The translations under genes were made by a program, and so were the position numbers. The notes under the pieces are model-generated. The model saw only the letters and a list, made by a program, of their open reading frames with translations. It was not told where the DNA came from and did not search any database. Positions 18,481-26,336 of a DNA stretch of 64,000 nucleotides are shown here, piece by piece. The DNA comes from JAUSIF01 sp963711595 (GTDB lineage Bacteria; Pseudomonadota; Alphaproteobacteria; Rhizobiales; Xanthobacteraceae), in assembly GCA_963711595.1 (NCBI GenBank), contig CAVQER010000001.1, positions 124,001 to 188,000 of the forward strand, given 5' to 3'. Position 1 is the stretch's first letter; the number at the start of each line of letters is the position of its first letter.

Positions 18481-21079
18481 CGGGCCATCAGCCGCGCCGG
18501 TCTCGGAGAATCTCGTTGAGAGCACGGGTGCGGACACGAACGTGCTCCTGATCCTCGACGTGTCGGGCAGCATGGACAATCAATCCGGCGTGCCGGGGCT
18601 CACGCGCCTCGATCTGCTTAAGGCGACCGCGAACGAGCTACTCGAGCAATACGACAACCAGGGCGACGTGCGCGTGCGGATCATTACCTTCAGCGACGGC
18701 GCCGCGAAGCAGGGCGAGGTCTGGGTAACCGTCGACGCGGCGAAGGCGTTCATTGCGGAGCTGGATGCAAACGGGGGCAGCGACTACGACGACGCGACCG
18801 CGCTCGCGCCCGACGCGTTCAACGACGACGGCCGGCTGATAACGGACGGCGTGAGGAACGTCTCGTATTTCATCTCCGACAATGCTCCGAGTGAAGGCGA
18901 CGGCCTGTCCGGGGGCGAAATCACAGCCTGGACGACGTTCCTCAACGACAACGATATCCTCTCCTATGCCCTCGGAGCTGGCGCGAGTGTCGGCACCAAC
19001 CAACTCAACCCGATCGCCTATGACGGACGCGGCACAGGCACAGACACGAACGCAACGACTGTGACCGACCCGGCGCAGGCGCCGTTCCTGCCTAGCCCCA
19101 CTACCCTTTCGCCCGAGAGCGGCACGCTCGTTCCGCCCGGTTCCTTTGGCGCGGACGGTGGCTTCGTGAAGTCGATCACGATCGATGGATCGACGACCTA
19201 CGTCTACGACCCGGCTGGAGACAGCGGCAACGGTTCGATCGCTTCGTCCGGAACGTTCTCCTTCGAAACTGCAACCAATACGCTGACCGTGACGCTCGCT
19301 TCGCTCGCGACCTTCGCGATCAACATGGATGACGGCTCGTACACCTATACGCCGCCTGCGTCGGTTGACTCGGACCTCACCGAGGAGATCGGGTTCACCC
19401 TTTCCGACGGCGATTTCGATACGGCGTCGAACACGCTGACGATCAATGTCGCGAATGCCGAGCTGCCGCCGATCGTGCGGGACGACCGCGTTGTCACGAA
19501 CATCGTCGACGGGTCGACGATCGTCATCCCTGAGGCAGCTCTTCTGTCAAACGATACCGGTGAAGGCGCGCTCGACATCACGAGCGTTCAGAACGACGAA
19601 GGCGGCACGGCCGTTCTGAACAGCGTCGAGTTCACTCCGGGTGGCCTCGATGAGGTATCCCTGATCGACGCGGATTTCGATGCCGGCGACGATGGATTCG
19701 ACTACGAAGACGGCGGCTTCGGCGGTGGGAACCCTGCCGATGGGGATCACGTCGACAATCCGCCGGGCAGCAACAACACGGGCGCGCTCAATATCACGCT
19801 TGGCGGCGATGACACGACGATGTCCGGGCGCTGGGAGCAATCGTTCACGCTGGCTGCCGCTGGCGACGTCACGATCAAGTTCGACTACCGGCTCGATCTG
19901 AACGGCGGCTTCGAGGCCGATGAATTTGCTCAGATTCTTGTGTCGCTCGATGGGGGCTCTGCCACCCTCGTGCATCAGCTGGCCGGGCCGAACGCCACAA
20001 CCGACTGGCAATCGTTTGAAATCACACTGGTGAACGTTGCTGCGGGCTCGCACGAGCTTGCTCTCGGCGCGTTCCTGAACAAATCGACCACTGACGACGA
20101 GATCGCCGAGGCGTATTTCGACAACGTGCAGGTCATCGGCCCTGGCAGCTTCAGCGAAGGCTCATTCGACTACACGGCAACCGACGGTATTGGAGACGAC
20201 GATGCGCACGTCTCGATCACCGGACAGGCGGGAAACACAATCACCGGTACGGGCTTGGCCGAGATCATGCTTGCTGGCAGCGGCGACGACACGATCAACG
20301 CCGCGCAGAATGACGTGCTCATTGATGGCGGAGCGGGCAATGACACGCTGCGGATCAGCGCAAACTTCAACGACACGAGCGACGCGCAAATCGTCCGGAT
20401 CGAGAACATCCTGCTGGCATCGGGTCTGACGCTCGTCCTCGATCAGCAGAGCGAGGCCGGCTTCAACGTCACGGGCTCTTCCAACGCAGACGCCATCACG
20501 CTCGGAGCGGGAGCGGACACGGTCAACGCCGGCAACGGCAACGACGTTGTGTTCGGCGGCGGCGGTGCGGACGCGCTTGGCGGCGGATCGGGCAACGACG
20601 TGATCCTCTATGCGGCCGGGATCGCTTCGGTCGATGGCGGATCCAATTCCAGCAACAATTTGCTTACCGCCGGAAATCGCGGCGACGTCCTGTCGGTTGG
20701 CGGGAGTGTCGACTTCACCGCACTCGCCAATTTGTTTGAGGGTATCGAGACGATTTCAATGCTGGCGAGCGACGGCAGCGCCGGCAACAGCACGACCACG
20801 CTCAATATCACCGACGTGCTCGATATGGCGGACAGCGGTAACGCCGATTTGGGGACGAACTACAGCAGTGTCGACGCGCTTCGCATCGACGGAAGCGCCG
20901 GTGACGTGCTCAATCTCGGGAACGACGCAGGCACGTGGCTGGTTGCCACCGGGACCACGGGCGTTCCTGCCGGATATACCGCCTATTCTCACGTGTCGAG
21001 CGGAGCGGTGTCGAGCGTCAACGAAGACGCCTACCTGTTCGTGGCAACGGGCATCAGCGTAAACGGCGTCGGGGTCTAG
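17834..21079 (+). CDS. Adhesin 2, C-terminal part: repeat, vWA domain, Ig-like domains, RTX
   Basis: This continues the gene at 15405 after a one-base frameshift; it has no start of its own. In order: the third DUF5801 repeat, a vWA domain with MIDAS motif DVSGS (about 18558-18572) and SDYDDATALAPDAF, an Ig/VCBS-like domain (about 19140-19450), a cadherin-like segment (about 19460-19620), a jelly-roll-like region (about 19650-20150) and RTX repeats (GNDVVFGGGGADALGGGSGND and others, about 20330-20610). A C-terminal secretion region ends at the TAG at 21077-21079. Ca2+ should order the RTX part after export. The whole protein would be about 1,890 residues. The LapG-like, HlyD-like, LapB-like and TolC-like genes just downstream are the natural partners. 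Confidence 0.82.
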   Translation: MTLTASATISDEETDSDSDSAVIDLGGNIQFADDGPSIDVVAGADEPVLLTTHDDGDPDTDVSTANFSGVFSIGSQSFGADGPGTAPALAYALSLAVAEGTASGLFSDDAAIRLYQGADGVITGSTAATEDAVDGTNTIFTLSVDATTGVVTQTQFAEVDHAGPGDDAPPYDGQVAVLGNNLVQLTASATISDEEADSDSDSAVIDLGGNVQFADDGPSAAPVSENLVESTGADTNVLLILDVSGSMDNQSGVPGLTRLDLLKATANELLEQYDNQGDVRVRIITFSDGAAKQGEVWVTVDAAKAFIAELDANGGSDYDDATALAPDAFNDDGRLITDGVRNVSYFISDNAPSEGDGLSGGEITAWTTFLNDNDILSYALGAGASVGTNQLNPIAYDGRGTGTDTNATTVTDPAQAPFLPSPTTLSPESGTLVPPGSFGADGGFVKSITIDGSTTYVYDPAGDSGNGSIASSGTFSFETATNTLTVTLASLATFAINMDDGSYTYTPPASVDSDLTEEIGFTLSDGDFDTASNTLTINVANAELPPIVRDDRVVTNIVDGSTIVIPEAALLSNDTGEGALDITSVQNDEGGTAVLNSVEFTPGGLDEVSLIDADFDAGDDGFDYEDGGFGGGNPADGDHVDNPPGSNNTGALNITLGGDDTTMSGRWEQSFTLAAAGDVTIKFDYRLDLNGGFEADEFAQILVSLDGGSATLVHQLAGPNATTDWQSFEITLVNVAAGSHELALGAFLNKSTTDDEIAEAYFDNVQVIGPGSFSEGSFDYTATDGIGDDDAHVSITGQAGNTITGTGLAEIMLAGSGDDTINAAQNDVLIDGGAGNDTLRISANFNDTSDAQIVRIENILLASGLTLVLDQQSEAGFNVTGSSNADAITLGAGADTVNAGNGNDVVFGGGGADALGGGSGNDVILYAAGIASVDGGSNSSNNLLTAGNRGDVLSVGGSVDFTALANLFEGIETISMLASDGSAGNSTTTLNITDVLDMADSGNADLGTNYSSVDALRIDGSAGDVLNLGNDAGTWLVATGTTGVPAGYTAYSHVSSGAVSSVNEDAYLFVATGISVNGVGV

Positions 21080-21159
21080 CGCGCGCTGACTTATGGGCCG
21101 CGCTGGCTCGCGCCCCAACATCACTACCCATCATTACCGCTGCGCATCACAACCCGCTC

Positions 21160-21221
21160 ATTCCCGCGTAAGCGGGAATCCAGAACTTTAGTGTCGCCTG
21201 GGTCCCCGCTTTCGCGGGGAC
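21160..21221. repeat. Two hairpins between converging genes
   Basis: ATTCCCGC-GTAA-GCGGGAAT (21160-21179) and GTCCCCGC-TTTC-GCGGGGAC (21202-21221) are perfect 8-bp hairpins in the gap between adhesin 2 (plus) and the LapG-like gene (minus). They resemble dispersed repeats but may also end transcription from both sides. Confidence 0.55.
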
Positions 21222-21239
21222 GAACGGCACAGGTGGCGC

Positions 21240-22310
21240 CTAGAAAGTCGCCCCTGCCGGCTCAAGGTCGCTGCCGCGCAACGTCCACTCGGCATAGTCG
21301 CCGCCGCGCAACGCCCAGCCGGCGATCACCGGGTCAAGCCCGGTGACGGCGTCTTCCGAGTCACCCCACATCGCGAACGGCGCGGCAATGAGCTTCACGC
21401 CTTCCGCACCGAGCGCGTAGAGCGGCATGTAGTGGCGCAGGTCGTCGGTCTCGACCACGGCACTCTTGCGGTTATCGAGCACAAGCCAGCGCCCCTCGAA
21501 GCGCGCGGCCAGCACCGCGTGATCGACGCGGATCGCCGTGTCGCGCACAAGCACGAGGCGAAGATCCGCTTCTTCGAAACCGGTTGCGCGCAACAGCATG
21601 TATTTCGCGATCGCGTACTCCTCGCAATCGCCGCGGCCGGCGCTGAGCGCTGTGAGCGGCGCCTGCCAGCGGTCGGCGACGCCATGATGCTGCTGGTCGC
21701 TGACGTAGCGGAGTGCACCGTTGACGAGGCGGTTCGCAGTTTCGATGCGGGCGCGGCCGCTGCGCGATTTCGTTTCGTCGAGGATCGCGACGTAGCGCGT
21801 CGCAGCCTCGCTGCAAATCTGCTTGTCGCGGCAGTCGGCGATTTCCATCGCCTCTACCGCAAGCTCAGTCTCGAGCCCGCGCCATTTGGTCCAGAGCATT
21901 CCGTCGGGCGCGCGGAATGCAAACATGCCGAAGGGCTCCGGACCCAAGCCGTTGCGGTCACCGGGCTTGACCCGGTGATCGCCGCTCGTGGCATCGCTCA
22001 CGGCGCGCTCTTCGACGGCCGCCGTGCGGCCGCCGCTGCCGGGCGGAGCATTGTCGCGCTTCTGGAGAATTTCGTAGATCGTGAAGAAGCGTGCCGGCCC
22101 CGGCGCGGGCGGCCTCGCCGCCGTCTCGCCCGTGGCATCGTGCGCGGCGCTGCCGCGTACGGATTTCGCCGCCGCATCGCTCGCGAACGCGACGAGCAAC
22201 AACATGGCCAGCGCGAGCGCAAGCGTGCCCGCGTACCAGGCGTACGCGTGCGCGGGAGTCCGCAAAATCTTGCGGTCGTGGACCAAACGACGCCCCTTGA
22301 TCCGGGGCAT
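21240..22310 (-). CDS. LapG-like periplasmic transglutaminase-type cysteine protease (BTLCP)
   Basis: LapG-family proteases cut large adhesins near the N-terminus and release them from the cell surface. The start at the ATG at 22310 (356 aa) is preferred over a TTG 45 bases upstream because it has an AGAGG ribosome site and leads into a membrane/signal segment (residues 25-47). The catalytic triad is visible: Cys229 in GRGDCEEYAIAK, His264 in RVDHAVLA and Asp279 in LVLDNRK. Two stretches, GDHRVKPGD (110-118) and VTGLDPVIA (322-330), are translations of a repeated palindromic DNA element and lie outside the catalytic core. The gene follows the HlyD-like gene on the same strand after a 373-bp gap that holds a repeat, and converges with adhesin 2. 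No LapD-like inhibitor is seen in the window. Confidence 0.88.
   Translation of the reverse strand: MPRIKGRRLVHDRKILRTPAHAYAWYAGTLALALAMLLLVAFASDAAAKSVRGSAAHDATGETAARPPAPGPARFFTIYEILQKRDNAPPGSGGRTAAVEERAVSDATSGDHRVKPGDRNGLGPEPFGMFAFRAPDGMLWTKWRGLETELAVEAMEIADCRDKQICSEAATRYVAILDETKSRSGRARIETANRLVNGALRYVSDQQHHGVADRWQAPLTALSAGRGDCEEYAIAKYMLLRATGFEEADLRLVLVRDTAIRVDHAVLAARFEGRWLVLDNRKSAVVETDDLRHYMPLYALGAEGVKLIAAPFAMWGDSEDAVTGLDPVIAGWALRGGDYAEWTLRGSDLEPAGATF
21321..21347. repeat. Palindromic repeat inside the LapG-like gene, copy 1
   Basis: This 27-base stretch is the exact reverse complement of 21957-21983. It is itself a hairpin with 8-base arms (TCACCGGG/CCCGGTGA). In the gene it encodes VTGLDPVIA near the C-terminus. 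Confidence 0.75.
21957..21983. repeat. Palindromic repeat inside the LapG-like gene, copy 2
   Basis: This is the inverted exact match of 21321-21347. In the gene it encodes GDHRVKPGD in the linker between the signal segment and the protease domain. The core resembles the intergenic CCGGGCTTGTCCCGG elements at 12402 and 50443. Confidence 0.75.
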
Positions 22311-22515
22311 CGGCCGGCCTCTGTGTGCCGGTCCTTGCCCCGCTGTGAGGGGCAATCACTAGGCGCACGGCCTATTCGGGCCGGTTAAGGGGACCGCGGA
22401 GAAGCTCGATTGATTGCGGCAGGGTGCAATTTGCGTCGCTGCCGTCCGACGCATTCGATTCAAATTTTATGGAAGTGCCACGCGAAAACGTCAGAGCGAA
22501 GCCACGGTCTGCTTC

Positions 22516-22677
22516 CCCTCTCCCCGTTTACGGGGAGAGGGTGGCCCGACGCCCGCGAAAGCGGGCGGAGGGACGGGTGAGGGGCGAAGGATCGAGATTG
22601 GGCACGGGGGCTGCGCCCCCTCACCCGGCTCCCCGCTGCGCGGGCTCGCCACCCTCTCCCCGCAAGCGGGGAGAGGG
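22516..22677. repeat. GGGGAGAGGG palindromic element, copy B
   Basis: Hairpins CCCTCTCCCCG-TTTA-CGGGGAGAGGG (22516-22541) and CCCTCTCCCCGC-AA-GCGGGGAGAGGG (22652-22677) bracket a spacer with GGTGAGGGGC and CCCTCACCCGG. It has the same layout as 13586-13756. The element fills most of the gene-free stretch 22311-22683 between the LapG-like and HlyD-like genes, and its right end touches the 3' end of the latter. Confidence 0.7.
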
Positions 22678-22683
22678 TAATGA

Positions 22684-23931
22684 TCACCGTTCTCTCAGCG
22701 CCTCGTCGCGCAGGAGCCGCGCGGGCTTGAGCAGATAGTCGAGCACGGATTTCGCTCCGGTCAGCACCTCGACGGTCGCGACCATGCCCGGGATGATCGG
22801 CAGCGGTGCCTCCGCTGTGCCGAGCGCATTCTTCTCGGTGCGCACAATCACGCGATAGAAGGTCTCGCCGGCGTCGCCCTTTTCGTTCTTCTCCATGATC
22901 GTGTCGGCCGAGATGCGCTCGACCTTGCCCTTGAGCGAGCCGTAGACCGATGGATCATAGGCCGTGATCTTCACCACCGCGTCCTGACCCGGGCGGATGA
23001 ATGCGATGTCCTGCGGGCGGATGCGGCCCTCGACGAGAAGCGTGTCGTCAAGCGGCACGATGTCCATCATGGTGCTCGCGGGCTGCACCACGGAGCCCAC
23101 GGTCGTGACGTTCAACTTGTTGACGATGCCGTAGACCGGCGCGCGCAACTCCGCGCGGCGTACCTTGTCCTGCGCGCTCTTGATGGTCTCTTCGAGCACG
23201 GCAAGGTCGCCCTTCGATTTCGCGAGATCCTCCTCCACCTGCGAGGCGAACGACGTCTTCACGTTGGTGAGGCGCGAGTTCGTCTCGGCGAGCTGGCCGC
23301 GCGTCTCGCTTGCCTGCCGCTCGAGACGGATCATCTCGATCTCGGGCACCACCTTCTGGGCATAAAGCTTGCGGGTGATATCAAGCTCGCGGTTGAGAAG
23401 TTCGAGGTTGTTGGTAAGACGCGAGTGGGCCTGCTGCAGGACGTCGACGTCCTGCGCGATCTTCTTGGTACGCGCGTCGAACACGCTGAGCTCGGTCGCG
23501 ACCACCTTCGGCGCGATCTGGCTGAGCTCGGGTTCGAACTGGGGACGCTTGCTGCCATTCGCTTCCGCCTCGAGGCGCGCAACGCGCGCAGCCATCGCGG
23601 CGCGGCGTTCACGTACTTCGCCAAACTGCGCGGCGAAGTTCGTGTCGTCGATGCGCATGAGCGGCTGGCCCTTTTTTACGATCGCGCCTTCCTGGACCAG
23701 GATCTCGAGCACGATGCCGCCTTCGAGCGACTGCACGACCTGCATTTGCTGCGAGGGAATGACGCGGCCGGAGCCGCGCTTCACCTCGTCGAGAATCGCG
23801 AAGTGCGCCCACACGAGCATGCAGAAGAGCATGCCGCCGATCGTGAACAGCAGCATGCGCGCGGTGCGCGGCGTCTTCAGCTCGACCGCGGCGCGAACGT
23901 CATTGACGTAAGCAAAATCAGAGTGCCGCAT
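22684..23931 (-). CDS. HlyD/LapC-type type I secretion membrane-fusion protein
   Basis: This is the periplasmic adaptor that bridges the inner-membrane ABC exporter and the outer-membrane channel. Start taken at the ATG at 23931 (MRHSDFAYVNDVRAAVELK, 415 aa), which overlaps the end of the exporter gene by 14 bases; the longer frame to 24015 would overlap it deeply. One transmembrane segment lies at about residues 25-45 (MLLFTIGGMLFCMLVWAHF). Then come a lipoyl-like half (VVQSLEGGIVLEILVQEGAIVKKGQPL), a long coiled-coil hairpin (about 100-260), the second lipoyl half (RAPVYGIVNKLNVTTVGSVVQP) and a beta-barrel domain ending VEVLTGAKSVLDYLLKP. The length is normal for the family. Confidence 0.95.
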   Translation of the reverse strand: MRHSDFAYVNDVRAAVELKTPRTARMLLFTIGGMLFCMLVWAHFAILDEVKRGSGRVIPSQQMQVVQSLEGGIVLEILVQEGAIVKKGQPLMRIDDTNFAAQFGEVRERRAAMAARVARLEAEANGSKRPQFEPELSQIAPKVVATELSVFDARTKKIAQDVDVLQQAHSRLTNNLELLNRELDITRKLYAQKVVPEIEMIRLERQASETRGQLAETNSRLTNVKTSFASQVEEDLAKSKGDLAVLEETIKSAQDKVRRAELRAPVYGIVNKLNVTTVGSVVQPASTMMDIVPLDDTLLVEGRIRPQDIAFIRPGQDAVVKITAYDPSVYGSLKGKVERISADTIMEKNEKGDAGETFYRVIVRTEKNALGTAEAPLPIIPGMVATVEVLTGAKSVLDYLLKPARLLRDEALRER

Positions 23932-26155
23932 CGGCCTTGCCTTCGGCACCTTTCTGTTTCGCATCCCTGTCCGCGGCACCGCGGAGACGCGCAAGTACCG
24001 CATCGCGCGGTCCATCCGCGACCAGGCGGCCCTTATCGAACAGAAGCAACCGGTCGACGAGGCCGAGGAGCGACGGCCGGTGCGTCGAGACGATGATGGT
24101 CATCTCGGTGCTCGCGAGCTCCTTCAGCCGATCGAGGAATTCCGCTTCGCTGCGCACGTCGAAGTGCGCGGTCGGCTCGTCGAGGAACAGGATCTTGGGC
24201 TTTCTGATCAGCACCCGAGCGAGGCCGATTGCCTGTTTCTGGCCGCCGGAAAGGCTCCTGCCCTGCTCCGCGATCGGCATGTCGTAGCCCTGCGGATGAC
24301 CGGCGATGAAGCTTTCGACGCCGGCGAGGCGCGCGGCTGCAATCACCTCGTCGTCGGTCGCGGCGGTACGGCCGAGCGTGATGTTCTCGCGCAGCTTGCC
24401 GTAGAAGAGATCGGTGTCCTGCAGCACGAAACCGACGCCGGTGCGCAAGTCCGCCGGGTCGTACTGGCGCGCGTCGATGCCGTCGAGGGAGATGCGGCCT
24501 TCCGTCGGATCATAAAATCCGACGAGAAGCCGGCCGACGGTCGTCTTGCCGGAGCCGACGCGGCCGATGATACCGACGCGCTCACCGGGCTCGATCTTGA
24601 AGGAAATCTTTTCCAGCGCGTTTTCGGGCGCGTTGGGATACTTGAAAGTCACGTTTTCGAAGGCAACCCGGCCCTGATCGATCCGCCGCGTAACGTAATT
24701 GCGGCCGATCGGGCGCTCGCGCTCGAGCGCCATGACGCGGTCGATCGCCTTGAGCGCGGAGAGGGTCTGCGTCGCACGAGTGATGACCGCGGCGATGCCG
24801 GCGATCGGGGCCATGACGCGGCCCGCGAGCATCGACGCTGCGACGAGTGCGCCCATTGTGATGTCGCCGTTCAGAACCAGGAACACGCCCCAGAGCACGA
24901 TCGCCATGGTGGTGATCTGCTGCGCGGTGCTCGCGGCGGTAAGCGCGAGCGAAGCCCAGAAATGCACGTCCTCGCCGGAGCGCGCGGTCGCGGCGATCGA
25001 GCGTTCCCAGGCACCCTGCATGCGCGCTTCGGCGCCGGTCGCGCGCACGGTTTCCATGCCGGAGAGAGCCTCGACCAGCACGCCGTGGCGCGCGGAAGAT
25101 TCGGCCTGCAGCCGTTTCATCGCCCTGTCGAGCGGGCGCTGGAGCGCAAGACCGACGCCAAGCATGAGCGGCAGCATGAGCGCCGGGATCAGGGCGAGTG
25201 GTCCGACGATGAGATAGAGGACCGCGAGGAAGATGACCGCAAAGGCGAGATCGGTAATCGCGACCACCGTGCCCGAGGTGAAGAATTCGCGCACCGAGTC
25301 GAAGTCGCGCAGCTGGTTCGCGAGGATGCCCACCGACTGCGGCCGCTGCGCCATCTTCAGCGACATGACATGCTCGAAGATGTCGGCGGCGAGCACGACG
25401 TCGACCTGCTTTCCGGTCATGTCGATGATCCGGCTGCGGACCACGCGGAGCAGGAAGTCGAAGACGATCGCAAGGCCGAGGCCGAAGGCGAGCGCGATCA
25501 AGGACGGGATCGCGCCGTTCGGGATCACGCGATCGTACACGTTCATGATGAAGATCGGCGACGCGAGCGCGATCAGGTTCACGACGAGCGCCGCGATCGC
25601 GACATGACTGTAGTTGGTGCCAAACCGTGAGACGACGGACCAGAACCAGTGCGAGCGCGGCAGGTCACCCGCTGCGACGGCGCGCGCATCCGCCTCCGGG
25701 ACCGGACGCACGAGGAAGGCGTAGCCGGAATATTCCGGCTCCGGACCGGGCTTCGCGGCAGTGCCGGGCTTGGTCGACGGATTGATGACCTTGGCCTTCT
25801 TCGTCGTGCGATCGATCTCGACCAAAATGCGGGTCGAGCCGTCGCGCATGACGAGGACGGCCGGGAGCACGAGCGCCGGGATATCGGAAAGGTCGCGCTT
25901 GACCGCCTCGGCTTCGAGGCTGGCGCGCTGCGCTGCACGCGAAAACAGCTTGATGGTGAGCTTGCCGTCGGTGATCGGCAGCCCCGCGAGCAAAGCTTCG
26001 CGGCTCAGCGCGCGACCATGGCGCGCTGCGAGATAAACCAACGCATCGGCGAGCGGATCGGCGTTCCGCGCCTCAACAGTCGTCGGTTCGATGGCCGAAG
26101 CGCGCGCCGTGTCCGGCGCCCGCGTATGCAAGTTCACGGCGCCTCCCGCATTCAT
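23918..26155 (-). CDS. LapB-type type I secretion ABC transporter (permease-ATPase)
   Basis: This inner-membrane exporter energises adhesin secretion. The 745 residues divide into an N-terminal C39-peptidase-like domain without the catalytic Cys (about 33-150, typical of RTX exporters, where it docks substrate), six transmembrane helices (about 180-470) and the nucleotide-binding domain. The latter shows Walker A GRVGSGKT (531-538), signature LSGGQ (635-639), Walker B ILFLDE (655-660) and the H-loop His (692). It starts at the ATG at 26155. The adaptor gene overlaps its 3' end, so the two are translationally coupled, and TolC lies upstream on the same strand. Confidence 0.95.
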   Translation of the reverse strand: MNAGGAVNLHTRAPDTARASAIEPTTVEARNADPLADALVYLAARHGRALSREALLAGLPITDGKLTIKLFSRAAQRASLEAEAVKRDLSDIPALVLPAVLVMRDGSTRILVEIDRTTKKAKVINPSTKPGTAAKPGPEPEYSGYAFLVRPVPEADARAVAAGDLPRSHWFWSVVSRFGTNYSHVAIAALVVNLIALASPIFIMNVYDRVIPNGAIPSLIALAFGLGLAIVFDFLLRVVRSRIIDMTGKQVDVVLAADIFEHVMSLKMAQRPQSVGILANQLRDFDSVREFFTSGTVVAITDLAFAVIFLAVLYLIVGPLALIPALMLPLMLGVGLALQRPLDRAMKRLQAESSARHGVLVEALSGMETVRATGAEARMQGAWERSIAATARSGEDVHFWASLALTAASTAQQITTMAIVLWGVFLVLNGDITMGALVAASMLAGRVMAPIAGIAAVITRATQTLSALKAIDRVMALERERPIGRNYVTRRIDQGRVAFENVTFKYPNAPENALEKISFKIEPGERVGIIGRVGSGKTTVGRLLVGFYDPTEGRISLDGIDARQYDPADLRTGVGFVLQDTDLFYGKLRENITLGRTAATDDEVIAAARLAGVESFIAGHPQGYDMPIAEQGRSLSGGQKQAIGLARVLIRKPKILFLDEPTAHFDVRSEAEFLDRLKELASTEMTIIVSTHRPSLLGLVDRLLLFDKGRLVADGPRDAVLARLRGAADRDAKQKGAEGKADAAL

Positions 26156-26274
26156 GCCGCGACACTACAGGAAATCGGCCTATGTTACCTCTGACAAATG
26201 GGAAAAACGTTAAGTGCCGCGGGCCTTAATGGCTCCAACCGGGGCTGTCGGGAACCCTCGATTCCATGGCGGTC

Positions 26275-26294
26275 GTTAACGTACAGACGTTAAC
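26275..26294. promoter_or_regulatory. Perfect inverted repeat upstream of the exporter operon
   Basis: GTTAACGT (26275-26282) and ACGTTAAC (26287-26294) form a perfect 8-bp inverted repeat with a 4-base spacer. It lies about 120 bp upstream of the ABC-exporter start and 43 bp after the tolC-like stop. The symmetry suits a dimeric regulator, but no regulator gene is nearby. A GGCGCGGA/TCCGCGCC hairpin follows at about 26295-26313 and could end tolC transcription. Confidence 0.4.
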
Positions 26295-26336
26295 GGCGCG
26301 GAGATTCCGCGCCGTTCCTCGCCAGGTCTGTATTCC

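Noticed and set aside
24080..25630. A 516-codon open frame on the plus strand
   Set aside because: It lies opposite the ABC exporter, which has all nucleotide-binding motifs; the antisense product is charged low-complexity sequence.
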